From assembly GCA_900105895.1 (NCBI GenBank), contig FNSH01000001.1, forward strand, positions 496,001 through 560,000: 64,000 bases of DNA, in the 5' to 3' direction. Origin of the DNA: Atopobium minutum (lineage in GTDB: Bacteria; Actinomycetota; Coriobacteriia; Coriobacteriales; Atopobiaceae). A program made the position numbers and the translations under genes. The notes below the pieces were generated by a model. That model was not told where the DNA came from, ran no database searches, and saw only the letters and a program-made list of their open reading frames with translations. Shown here one piece after another: positions 46,084 to 54,031 of the stretch (position 1 is its first letter; each line of letters starts with the position of its first letter).

Positions 46084-46536
46084 TCATGCATCGTGCTTAA
46101 CAATTTTTATATTCTCCCCTTCAAGGTTAATTACTAATAGCTTCTCATTAATCCAGTATCTTTTAGTATTTAAATCACAAATAATTGGAATTTCTTGCGT
46201 ATCTTTATTAAAAAATTTTCTAAATTCGTCATTGCAGCGATTATTTAAAGGATGGTTTTGAATCTTTGCGCCAAATGGTAGAGATCTAGTTCTATCTAAA
46301 GCATCAGTGAAAGCCATACCTTTGTACCGGCTGTAGTTCGTTGTACAATTAAGATAGTCTTCGGTCAATACATAAATGGCATAGATATTTCCAAAAGAGC
46401 TTCTAGATTTAGACGATTTATGAACTGAACCCATTTTTCTGTCAAGATATTGGATTAAATACGAAGCATTGAAAATATCTTCTGGCTTTTTATTTCCTAA
46501 GTTATTTTTTATGCACTGCAGAATAAATTTTTCCAT
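46084..46536 (-). CDS. Fourth gene of the ABC-3C cassette, probably truncated, function unknown
   Basis: A 150-aa soluble protein, not recognised with certainty. It starts with a helical region (KFILQCIKNNLGN, then FNASYLIQYLDRKMGS), continues SKSRSSFGNIYAIYVLTEDYL and has the unusual motif FGAKIQNHPLNNRCNDEFRKFF. It then ends abruptly after about 30 more residues. The style recalls the front part of restriction-type nucleases, but no catalytic motif is present, so the remainder seems lost. It lies last in the minus-strand cassette, 10 nt after the ATPase gene, and its truncated end faces tRNA-Phe. AT-rich compared with the core genome. Confidence 0.6.
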   Translation of the reverse strand: MEKFILQCIKNNLGNKKPEDIFNASYLIQYLDRKMGSVHKSSKSRSSFGNIYAIYVLTEDYLNCTTNYSRYKGMAFTDALDRTRSLPFGAKIQNHPLNNRCNDEFRKFFNKDTQEIPIICDLNTKRYWINEKLLVINLEGENIKIVKHDA

Positions 46537-46545
46537 TCCAACTAC

Positions 46546-48183
46546 CTAACCTTTTACATTCCAACTACGTCCATACAGCTCGTTGCCACCACGGGAGAGT
46601 TCTAGAACAGCATTGCTTTGCAGTATCGTTTTCGCTTCTGATGTATAGCTGCCTGCTTTATCAAAGGCCAGAAAGATTTGCTTTGGGCTTTGTTGATACA
46701 AGGCAAGAATCTGCTCTATAGATGGATCTTCTATGTCCTTTAAAAGAAATGAGTCGTGTGCAATAGCAGGTAGCACTGTTAGGTTTAATAGGGCTAGGTC
46801 ATAGAGAATTAATCCTTTATAGTTAGTACCTGTTCCATCATCATCTGGAGTATAAAAATCATACTTAGTAGCACTTTCCACTGCTAAGTACGGCGCATTT
46901 CTGTCAGCGCCTGAAACTCTTGCCGATAGTCGCTCCAACTCAGCATTCAACTGTGCAACTGCATTTTTTACTGCTTCTGCAAAAGCTCTATTTAGCGCAT
47001 CTGCAGCTGCATTCTTTTCAAGAACGAGGTTCTCATGCTTATCCCACGTATCTATTTCCTGAGTGATAATCTCTAAATTTTTCTGTACCGATGAATATTC
47101 GCGTAAGAATCCTTGACTGTAAGTAGCATTTGGTTCAATTATTTCAAGCTCGCTCTTTAGCCTAAAAAGCTCATCTTCCAATTCCTGAATCTTATCAGTT
47201 AAGCCGCTCATCTCGGCTTTAAAGTTTTCAGACAAAACTCCTGCAAGCTTGCGATGAAAAGACTCTACTTCATATATTGCCTTTAGATTTACAGTTGGAA
47301 AGAATCTGGCTAAAGCATCAAGGTCGGCTGCAGAAGGCAGCAAACCATAGCTCATAGATAATTCTACAAGCTGAAGATTACGCTTTAAATCTACATGTTG
47401 GGAATTAATGCTAATGATTTTCGCCTCCAACGCACTGCGCCTATCCTCCTCATCGAGTACTTCACGTGATGGTGAAGAATAGTCACCGGCTTGGAGCTCT
47501 TGAAATCTTCTACTTAAAATTTCTTTATCTTTCAAGTACTTTTCTCGCTGAGCTGTAGACTTGATGCGAGACCGAATAAACTGCATACCCTGAGCTTTAT
47601 TAAACGTAGTCAGTGCATCAGCTGATTCTTTTTTCTTCTCAGAAAATGGTGCAATTACACTGTATACGTCAAATATTTTTGCAAATGCCTTCAGACTATT
47701 TTCTTGACCTGTTCCCACTCGATGCAGTAAAGGGTCTTTGTCGTCACAGTTCTTTTTACCGTAGATTCTAAAAGCAGCAGATAGAGAGTCTCTAAAACCC
47801 AGCTCAGGCAAATTCATGCCATACTGAGTCTGTAGCCACTCCACAAAATCGTCTTTAGAAATGGTTTGACCAGTCGCATCATACTGGGAATTGCAATATA
47901 GATATAAGTTATCTTTGTCGGTGCTTCTTCCGACATAGGTTTGACAACCGTTAAACTCGAAACAACCGTAAATGGTGTGGTGTCCTACATTTTTGATTAT
48001 TTGTTCGGAGTTGTATGTAGAGCCGCCAAATAAGAAATCGATGGCTAGAAGTGCTGTTGATTTACCGATAGAGTTTGCACCATTAGATTGGCCTAAGATG
48101 ACATTCAATCCTGCATGAAATTTAATAATTCCACGTTCAGTGCCGTTAGACCTAAAAGCGGGTGAATGTAGTTCTACAAGCAT
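46546..48183 (-). CDS. ABC-three-component system ATPase (DUF2326 family)
   Basis: A 545-aa SMC/RecN-like ATPase. Residues 1-130 hold the ATPase front half with a stretched Walker A (GQSNGANSIGKSTALL, about 31-46) and a beta-strand insert. Residues about 190-430 are coiled coil, and the end is the DUF2326 module (YTPDDDGTGTNYKGLILYDL, then PAIAHDSFLLKDIED). It starts inside the end of the middle-component gene (10-nt overlap). In described ABC-3C systems the ATPase senses a trigger and drives an effector; defence against phage or plasmids is inferred. AT-rich, consistent with acquisition. Confidence 0.85.
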   Translation of the reverse strand: MLVELHSPAFRSNGTERGIIKFHAGLNVILGQSNGANSIGKSTALLAIDFLFGGSTYNSEQIIKNVGHHTIYGCFEFNGCQTYVGRSTDKDNLYLYCNSQYDATGQTISKDDFVEWLQTQYGMNLPELGFRDSLSAAFRIYGKKNCDDKDPLLHRVGTGQENSLKAFAKIFDVYSVIAPFSEKKKESADALTTFNKAQGMQFIRSRIKSTAQREKYLKDKEILSRRFQELQAGDYSSPSREVLDEEDRRSALEAKIISINSQHVDLKRNLQLVELSMSYGLLPSAADLDALARFFPTVNLKAIYEVESFHRKLAGVLSENFKAEMSGLTDKIQELEDELFRLKSELEIIEPNATYSQGFLREYSSVQKNLEIITQEIDTWDKHENLVLEKNAAADALNRAFAEAVKNAVAQLNAELERLSARVSGADRNAPYLAVESATKYDFYTPDDDGTGTNYKGLILYDLALLNLTVLPAIAHDSFLLKDIEDPSIEQILALYQQSPKQIFLAFDKAGSYTSEAKTILQSNAVLELSRGGNELYGRSWNVKG

Positions 48184-48389
48184 AAATAAATCCTATTTTC
48201 GTCATCAATATCAATTGCATTCAGGGCAAAAAGGCACGTAAGAGTATCCAAAAATTGAGAACTGCTGAGGGGAAGCATATTCTGAAGTGCGCTTGGGTTC
48301 ACTGGTTCACTTCCGAGTGCATTTAGCACAACAGGTAAAAGGGCTAGCGTGCTTTTTTCATACGAGAAGAGTTTGTTTGGCAAAATCAC
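48174..48389 (-). CDS. ABC-three-component system middle component
   Basis: A 71-aa wHTH-like adaptor. It starts ILPNKLFSYEKSTLALLPV and ends with a helix-strand pair (FLDTLTCLFALNAIDIDDENRIY), the pattern of small ABC-3C middle components (PxK near the start, Ser, then LxALxxI). The start is GTG, one nucleotide after the stop of the preceding effector-like gene, and the end overlaps the ATPase gene by 10 nt, so the three proteins are tightly coupled. It should bridge ATPase and effector. Confidence 0.75.
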   Translation of the reverse strand: MILPNKLFSYEKSTLALLPVVLNALGSEPVNPSALQNMLPLSSSQFLDTLTCLFALNAIDIDDENRIYLCL

Positions 48390-48390
48390 A

Positions 48391-49611
48391 CTACATCACC
48401 TTCTTTGGATCGACTGTAGACGATGATGCTTTAGTTTGCTCATCAAAAATGTCGCACATCTGTATAAAGAAGGATGTCAGGATGATACTGATGCTCTGTC
48501 GACATTTACCAGCTTTTTGGATGGTGCTGCATATGGTGTTGAAAATTTTGGACTGGTTCTCAGTTTTCAACTTCAGCTGAACGTAAAGACCGTGCATTTT
48601 TGACCTCAGTACATCCCAGTCACATTCACCAGATTGACACAGAACAGTAAGCTCTGCATGAACTTTTATGTAGCTTTTAATGACGGAATTTCTTATTTGG
48701 TCCTTCTCTTCCTCATATAGGCTCTCATTAAATTTCCGATCAACAGAAACAGCCGTAAATACCTGTGAGGCATCCGCCGTTAGATCTGCGTCTGAAAGCT
48801 TACGAACCGCAGCAGATATTTGACCTCCTAGGTTGATATCGTTAATCGCAGCCTCTAGAGCCAATTCAATAGACTGCGCTTCTTTAACCTTCTTTATTTC
48901 TTTTGCCAATTTCGGAGTGCCACTCATCACGAATTGTGCAAAACAATCGGGACATAGGGCAACTAGATTTGTAACGGCTTCTGCATTTTTTAGTTTTGGA
49001 TTAATCTCCGCCACTTCGTACAAAGGCGCAACGTTAGAGCCAGAAACAGCAATGAGTTTCTTAGCGCATCCAGGGTTAGAACATGTATTATTGGCTTCAC
49101 ACAGTAAGTAAGAGCCGTGAATACGCTTTAGCTGGCTAGATAGTTCCCTAGTATCCGCTAGATAGTCATCGGTTGATGTTTCGGTTACTGGAATGCCAGC
49201 ATTCTTCTTAATGTACTTCAGCAGATAGTTCTTGACTTGTTTACCAAGATTCTGTTTTGAAAAGACAACACCTCTTTTTGAAAATTCTTCTATCATCTCT
49301 TGCTTGGCTCCATCAGAAAGAGTTTCGATAGACAAAACAAATGGTGCAGAGTTTAAATTTCTAATAATCAAGGAACTTACCTCTGCTGAAAACCCTCGAG
49401 CAAGCCAGTTTTCTGCATCTTTATCCGTCACACCTACGCCAGCATCGGTAGTAATTTGCTCCCACAGCTTTTTTAGCTTTTTGTTGCCATTAAATTGAGC
49501 CTGAATCTTAGGCTCATCAGTAAGCTCAGCAACAAGTTCCAACAGGTATTCCTTTTTCGTACCGCTCCACAGAAATCCATAAAGCAGGTCAAATAACTCA
49601 GAAAAATTCAC
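48391..49611 (-). CDS. ABC-three-component effector-like protein with degenerate HNH zinc domain
   Basis: A 406-aa protein, first gene of the cassette. The N-terminal 150 residues are helical. Residues about 170-235 form an HNH-like zinc domain: CSNPGC and CPDC supply four Cys, with NVAPLYEVAEINPK and VTNLVALCPDCFAQF between. The two His that make HNH nucleases active are replaced (AEI for AHI, CF for CH), so nuclease activity is doubtful. The C-terminal half is helical, as in ABC-3C C-terminal domains. GTG start with AGGAG 9 nt upstream. The 5' side abuts a truncated plus-strand gene at 49665. Confidence 0.75.
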   Translation of the reverse strand: MNFSELFDLLYGFLWSGTKKEYLLELVAELTDEPKIQAQFNGNKKLKKLWEQITTDAGVGVTDKDAENWLARGFSAEVSSLIIRNLNSAPFVLSIETLSDGAKQEMIEEFSKRGVVFSKQNLGKQVKNYLLKYIKKNAGIPVTETSTDDYLADTRELSSQLKRIHGSYLLCEANNTCSNPGCAKKLIAVSGSNVAPLYEVAEINPKLKNAEAVTNLVALCPDCFAQFVMSGTPKLAKEIKKVKEAQSIELALEAAINDINLGGQISAAVRKLSDADLTADASQVFTAVSVDRKFNESLYEEEKDQIRNSVIKSYIKVHAELTVLCQSGECDWDVLRSKMHGLYVQLKLKTENQSKIFNTICSTIQKAGKCRQSISIILTSFFIQMCDIFDEQTKASSSTVDPKKVM

Positions 49612-49664
49612 TCTGACCTGCTCCTTTCCAAAAATTCAAAAAACTTGAGTGTTCGTGAGGATAC

Positions 49665-49952
49665 TTGAGGGGTTTAAAAATCGCCTCGGGTACCTATAAC
49701 AACGGTATCTGGGTCTGGGTTAGAGTGACTATCCGTGAAGGAAGCAGCTACTCAGACGGTATGTCAGCTTCACTATCGTCACCTGGCGGTAGTACGAGAG
49801 GTATTAAATACGGCAATTTTAACAATTGGAAAATTGGCTCATCTGGTTGTACCGAAGACATCTGTTTAGGTAAACCTGGAACAGGAAGAACAGTTACCTA
49901 CAAAGGCGGTGGTCAAGGAACTACGTATAGTAAACGTGTTACGGTTTGGTAG
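49665..49952 (+). CDS. 3' fragment of an unknown protein
   Basis: About 95 codons open from a TTG that follows an in-frame TGA at 49656. The sequence is Gly/Ser/Thr-rich and strand-forming (NNGIWVWVRVTIREG, GTGRTVTYKGGGQGTTY) with one Cys pair, like the end of a secreted or phage structural protein. There is no proper start, and the 5' part is missing exactly where the defence cassette begins. A strong terminator follows, so it was the end of a transcript. Not recognised. Confidence 0.45.
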   Translation: MRGLKIASGTYNNGIWVWVRVTIREGSSYSDGMSASLSSPGGSTRGIKYGNFNNWKIGSSGCTEDICLGKPGTGRTVTYKGGGQGTTYSKRVTVW

Positions 49953-49977
49953 GTAAACCAATTCAACATGTTTTTTA

Positions 49978-50017
49978 ATGCATCTCTTACATCAGTAAGA
50001 GATGCATTTCATTTTAT
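49978..50017 (+). terminator. Intrinsic terminator before the DUF1906 lysin
   Basis: Perfect 13-bp stem ATGCATCTCTTAC / GTAAGAGATGCAT, loop ATCA, followed by TTCATTTTA. It ends about 30 nt before the lysin gene. Confidence 0.8.
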
Positions 50018-50043
50018 AAAACTCAGACGTGAAGGAGTTTGTT

Positions 50044-51594
50044 ATGGCAGATCCGATGGTATTAAGAACTCAACAATGGCTCAATAAAACCTATGGAAAT
50101 AATTCAAATTTTGGCTCAGTAAAAGAGAGTGGAAGCACTGGTTGGGACACCATTTACGGTCTTATTCGTGCGCTTCAAATTGAACTCGGAATTACTTCTA
50201 CCGCAAATAATTTTGGTCCTGGAACACAATCTCGCTTTAAAGCAAAGTACCCAAATGGCATTAACGACACCGTTCTTGCACAAGCCCCTACATCAAACAT
50301 TTACTCGATTGTTCAGGGTGCTCTTTGGTGTAAGGGCTATCCTGCCGTTTATGGTAAGAAGGTCACTCAAGACTTTACTGAGGGTATGAAAAGTTCCATT
50401 AGAACCATGAAAAAGGACATGGGTATCGGTGGTGAATGGATGATTGATCTCGATATCATGATGACGCTTCTCTCAATGAAACAATTCAAGCTACTCAGCG
50501 TATATGGTGGCAAAGAACCCATCCGCTCGATTCAACAAACCATCAATAGGTCTTATCGTGGATATACAGACATCGTACCTACCGACGGTTTATATGGCCG
50601 TGAAATGAATACAGCAATGATTCAAGTGCTTCAAAAAATTGAAGGATACACGCCATCTCAAGCAACGGGATATTTTGGAAACGGAACTAGATCTAATTTA
50701 AAAACAATTTCTTCAGGTACGAGCGAGTGGGTTTGGTTGGCAAATGCTGCGTTAGTCTGTAATGGTTATGACGCACCATCATCCAATACCTGGACCGAGG
50801 GCACATATCGTGCAGTTCATAAATTCCAAGTGGATTATGTACTTCCCGTATCTCATGTGGTAGATAAAAACACGTGGATGAGCTTATTAACGTCTAAAGG
50901 GAATCCCGATAGACCCTGCATCGCGTGTGACACACGATTTGAAATTACAGATGAGCTAGCAAATCGACTGCGTGCTGATGGTTATAAAATCGTTGGTAGG
51001 TACCTTAGCGAGCCCGAGCAAGATTCTAAGAATGAAAGTGATTATTTCAAGGCACTTAGAACAGGAGAACTTGAACGCATTATTACCCACGGTTTAAAGT
51101 ATTTTCCAATCTTGCAAGAATACTCAACGCGATTGGAGCATTTTTCTTCCCAAAACGGTACTCAGCATGCTAAAAAAGCACTTGCAGCTGCTAAGCGACT
51201 TGGTGTTCCTCCAACGATCATCTATTTTGCAGTAGATTATGACGCAACCGATCCTGAGGTAAGTTCAAACATTATTCCATATTTTAAAGCGGTGTCTGAT
51301 AATTTAGGAAACGGATATAGTGTTGGAATCTATGCTTCAAGAAATATTTGTACAAGGGTAATTAATGCAGGATTTGCAGAGGCAGCATTTGTATCAGATA
51401 TGAGCACGGGCTTTTCTGGAAACCTGGGCTTTCCCATTCCTAAAGACTGGGTGTTTGATCAATTCCATGAGATTAGTGGCTATGGCAGTAAATGGGACTT
51501 AGATCGTGTAGCATACTCAGGTGCCTATCCAGCCTGCAGCTCCACATCAAGTATTCAAGAAAATAAAGATCGGTTTGCATTATGGGCTGAGTAG
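50044..51594 (+). CDS. DUF1906 glycoside-hydrolase-like lysin with peptidoglycan-binding repeats
   Basis: A 516-aa putative cell-wall lysin. Residues 1-290 contain peptidoglycan-binding-like repeats (MVLRTQQWLNKTYG, SIQQTINRSY with DGLYGREMNTAM, RAVHKFQVDYVLPV). Residues about 295-515 form a DUF1906 (Rv2525c-like) TIM-barrel: KIVGRYLSEPEQ, PTIIYFAVDYDATDPEV, GIYASRNICTRV, FDQFHEISGYGSKWDLDRVA. ATG 50044 has AAGGAG 6 nt upstream. The frame ends in TAG, but the same frame stays open for 251 further codons (next entry), so the gene was longer. No signal peptide, as for holin-dependent endolysins. Confidence 0.85.
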   Translation: MADPMVLRTQQWLNKTYGNNSNFGSVKESGSTGWDTIYGLIRALQIELGITSTANNFGPGTQSRFKAKYPNGINDTVLAQAPTSNIYSIVQGALWCKGYPAVYGKKVTQDFTEGMKSSIRTMKKDMGIGGEWMIDLDIMMTLLSMKQFKLLSVYGGKEPIRSIQQTINRSYRGYTDIVPTDGLYGREMNTAMIQVLQKIEGYTPSQATGYFGNGTRSNLKTISSGTSEWVWLANAALVCNGYDAPSSNTWTEGTYRAVHKFQVDYVLPVSHVVDKNTWMSLLTSKGNPDRPCIACDTRFEITDELANRLRADGYKIVGRYLSEPEQDSKNESDYFKALRTGELERIITHGLKYFPILQEYSTRLEHFSSQNGTQHAKKALAAAKRLGVPPTIIYFAVDYDATDPEVSSNIIPYFKAVSDNLGNGYSVGIYASRNICTRVINAGFAEAAFVSDMSTGFSGNLGFPIPKDWVFDQFHEISGYGSKWDLDRVAYSGAYPACSSTSSIQENKDRFALWAE

Positions 51595-52347
51595 GTAAAA
51601 GACAAATACGTAACTCTTTCGAATAATCAACAGCCTGACTATATTATTGGCAGAAATATTCTTGAGACCCTAAGAAAACCGACATACTGGGATAAAAGTT
51701 ATACGAGCCTTGCTTGGATGGTTTACACACCTGAAACAGAAGAAGACTCTGCTGTTGCAGAAAGGGAAAATGTTGCAATCGCTTGTAAATCAGCTGGAGA
51801 TATTGTGAGTAGCCTCCGTCCAGAAGATGTCCCACACTTTGCTGCAACATCTCTTGGCTATTTAACTTGGGGAAGTGACATTCCTCAGAACGAGATGGGG
51901 CTTGGCGATTTTGGCGGTTGGGCATTTGATACTTTGCAATTCTGGGGCGATTATCTGAATCAGGAAGGAGGTATGGATTTAGATACTTTTTGTAACTCAT
52001 ACCTTGGAAGTAAAAATTATGGTTTTGGAAATGATGACCTACAGGCAGATGTCGATGCATATCTACTTGTGCATGCATATTGGAAAGGCAAGAAGTCCTT
52101 TTCGCAGGCACTAAATGATATGAGAAGCATTAGTCCAAAGGCTAGGCGTTTTGAGTTTTTTATTAAACGTTTTGGCGGAAGCAGACAAAACGTTCAAGAT
52201 GCGTTCTGGTATATGATGGAAAAACAACCAATTCCTTACGCTACAGAAGAGATTTACAAACTAATTTCAAAGGCTAAACGTTTGCCCAATAAGGATGAAG
52301 CATATATTTTAGCGCGTTCCTTTGCTACAAAACTGCTCTATAGCTAA
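51595..52347 (+). pseudogene. C-terminal continuation of the DUF1906 lysin after an in-frame TAG
   Basis: In the same frame as the preceding gene, 250 codons stay open from directly after the amber stop (VKDKYVTLSNNQQPDYIIG) to TAA at 52345-52347. The region looks well preserved: GYLTWGSDIPQNEMGLGDFGG, MDLDTFCNSYLGSKNYGFG, SQALNDMRSISPKARRFE. The domain is not recognised. An internal ATG at 51718 could start a 209-aa product, but no ribosome-binding site is evident. Either a recent nonsense mutation or read-through. Confidence 0.7.
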
Positions 52348-52953
52348 GGAACTTTTATTTCAAGCTGACGCTGGTTAAGACCAATGTCAAAAACTCCATT
52401 CGTTTGAATCTGTACAACACCATCTTGAAAAGTTGCAGTCCAAATCTCACTGGGATTGTCATAGCGAATATCGTCTTGACCGTCCCAGTGATAACCAGAG
52501 TGTTGCCCTAGGCCAATATAGACGGGACAAAAGATAAATATCTCCTTTATGATCTCCTACAAAATAAAAATCAGAGCAAATAATTCTTATGTGACCCACA
52601 TCTCCACTAAGAGGAATTTCATATAAGTTTTCAGTTGAGAACAGCAACAAACCAGAGCTAATGATAAAAACAAAAGTGACTATGACATTCAACAGCCATT
52701 TTATTAATCTTAAAAAACCACTCTGAGCAATCAATACTGAAAAGTATAGGTTTCCCACAAGCAATGCCAACGTAAAAAGCAGTATGAGATAATTAGTATT
52801 GATGAATCATTGAAAGAGGATTAGAGGCTTGTTGAATAGGCTCGTTTCAGAATATAGAGCTCCTGAACAAAAGAAAATATAGGTGTAAACTAATAAGATC
52901 AGTAACGTAACGGCGTACCCACCTTTATTAGCATTCTTCTTCACTAAGCCCAT
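52344..52953 (-). pseudogene. Decayed membrane protein gene
   Basis: A minus-strand gene starting at ATG 52953 (GGGAG 5 nt upstream) that encodes a transmembrane helix (GYAVTLLILLVYTYIFFCSG), then an in-frame TGA at 52807-52809, then two more helices (YLILLFTLALLVGNLYFSV; LLNVIVTFVFIISSGLLLF) and a soluble domain. A frameshift near 52530 separates it from a clean C-terminal part (GQHSGYHWDGQDDIRYD, then DIGLNQRQLEIKVP) that ends at TAG 52344-52346, overlapping the stop of the convergent lysin remnant. Unknown function; two independent lesions make it a pseudogene. Confidence 0.65.
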
Positions 52954-53098
52954 CTTGTCTCCCATGCTAAGCTGCTTCTTTATAGCTTCTTTATATTAAC
53001 TTGCTGAGAGATATTTTGCCCTGAATCCGTATCAAACACATCTCTACCCAACCAACTGCTATTCATGATTTGATTGCGGGATTACCCGCAAAGGAAAA

Positions 53099-53138
53099 TG
53101 CAGATGTACTGACAGAAGTATTTACCAGTACATCTGCA
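53099..53138. repeat. Perfect 13-bp inverted repeat
   Basis: TGCAGATGTACTG and CAGTACATCTGCA flank a 14-nt loop. A smaller hairpin GCGGG-ATTA-CCCGC lies just before it (53076-53089). No U-tract follows; the role is unknown. Confidence 0.5.
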
Positions 53139-53165
53139 AAGCTAAAAAGGTTTATTTAAAGGTAG

Positions 53166-53330
53166 GGAGATAGTAATAGGTCATACCTTCTATCGTTATT
53201 ATCGCCTAACCTTCAGCCCAAGTTTGGTAAACCTGAAATCTCGAATGAAAGTAAGAGCAGCTTTCCTGACAGTGCGTCTGCATATGAGTTTATTGCCGAG
53301 CGAGAAAAAACTCATGGCAGAAACTGCTGA
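53166..53330 (+). pseudogene. Remnant of a phage-module gene
   Basis: Open frame without a start codon, reading LQPKFGKPEISNESKSSFPD then ASAYEFIAEREKTHG, ending in TGA that overlaps the start of the next small gene. Composition and coupling look like real coding sequence, but the 5' end is lost. Not recognised. Confidence 0.35.
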
Positions 53331-53464
53331 GCTTACGATAGCTGGTACAGCTGATGTAACTACCCTCAAAGAGAGTTCTACTTGCAAGTAATCTAAGCTA
53401 CCTCAAAACCAAGACGGGTTGCACGCTTATTGATGAAGCGGTAAGCCGCGCAGAAAAATACTGA
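53314..53464 (+). pseudogene. Small phage-type gene upstream of the holin, frameshifted
   Basis: ATG 53314 (preceded by GAGAAAA) reads AETAELTIAGTADVTTLKE, then one base out of frame continues LLASNLSYLKTKTGCTLID and EAVSRAEKY to TGA 53462. About 49 residues in all. Small proteins of this kind often precede holins; the function is not known. Confidence 0.4.
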
Positions 53465-53470
53465 AAGTTC

Positions 53471-53500
53471 AAGCACCGCATCTTAAGGTGCTTATTTTTT
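53471..53500 (+). terminator. Terminator-like hairpin directly upstream of the holin
   Basis: Stem AAGCACC / GGTGCTT, loop of 9 nt, followed by ATTTTTT. The holin ribosome-binding site AAGGAG begins right after the T-run and the ATG is 13 nt away, so the holin can only be expressed by read-through or antitermination. Confidence 0.7.
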
Positions 53501-53513
53501 AAGGAGAAAACTC

Positions 53514-53978
53514 ATGGACGCAAAAACTACCTGGGCAAATGTACAGGCACTCGCAGCAGTATCAGGAGGTGTGTTCGGTTGGTATTTAGGTGAATACACA
53601 GGCTTTTTCTACTGCCTTTTAGCCTTTGTGATTATCGACTACGTGACAGGTGTGGCAGCAGCTTTTATCAACCACAGGCTTTCTTCCAAAGAGGGTTTTA
53701 AGGGCATTGCTCGCAAGTTCACCATCTTTGTTTTGGTGGGAGCAGCAAATCTTTTGGATGTCTATGTGCTCGGTCAAGGTGATGCACTTCGTTTTGCCAC
53801 CATCTGTTTTTACCTCTCAAATGAGGGTATCTCGCTTTTAGAAAATGCCACGGCGCTCGGACTTAAGATTCCAGAGGGGCTATCCGATGCTCTTACCTCA
53901 ATTTCCCACAAGAATAGAACACCGATTGAAACACCCTCAACAGATGAAGCAGATGTCATGCCTAAGCAGGGTGAATAA
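53514..53978 (+). CDS. Phage holin family protein
   Basis: A 154-aa holin of the phage_holin_4 / toxin-secretion holin family, which makes membrane holes for lysin release. Three to four hydrophobic segments: AVSGGVFGWYLGEYTGFFYC, LLAFVIIDYVTGVAAAFI, IARKFTIFVLVGAANLLDVY. The motif IDYVTGVAAAFINHRLSSKEG and FYLSNEGISLLENATALGL are typical. The C-terminal tail is hydrophilic. AAGGAG is 7 nt before the ATG. The reading frame looks intact, unlike its neighbours. Confidence 0.9.
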   Translation: MDAKTTWANVQALAAVSGGVFGWYLGEYTGFFYCLLAFVIIDYVTGVAAAFINHRLSSKEGFKGIARKFTIFVLVGAANLLDVYVLGQGDALRFATICFYLSNEGISLLENATALGLKIPEGLSDALTSISHKNRTPIETPSTDEADVMPKQGE

Positions 53979-54031
53979 GGACTCATTGAGCACGTCAGCA
54001 TACATCTCGACTCACTTGATTGGAGAAAACC

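Noticed and set aside
51600..52350. Codon reassignment (TAG or TGA read as an amino acid) across the phage-like region
   Set aside because: TAG stops several lesioned genes but also ends intact genes here and in the core; the region carries frameshifts too, so ordinary decay explains most of it.
53199..53387. Minus-strand 62-codon ORF
   Set aside because: It is antisense to plus-strand remnants that read like real protein and have coupled starts.
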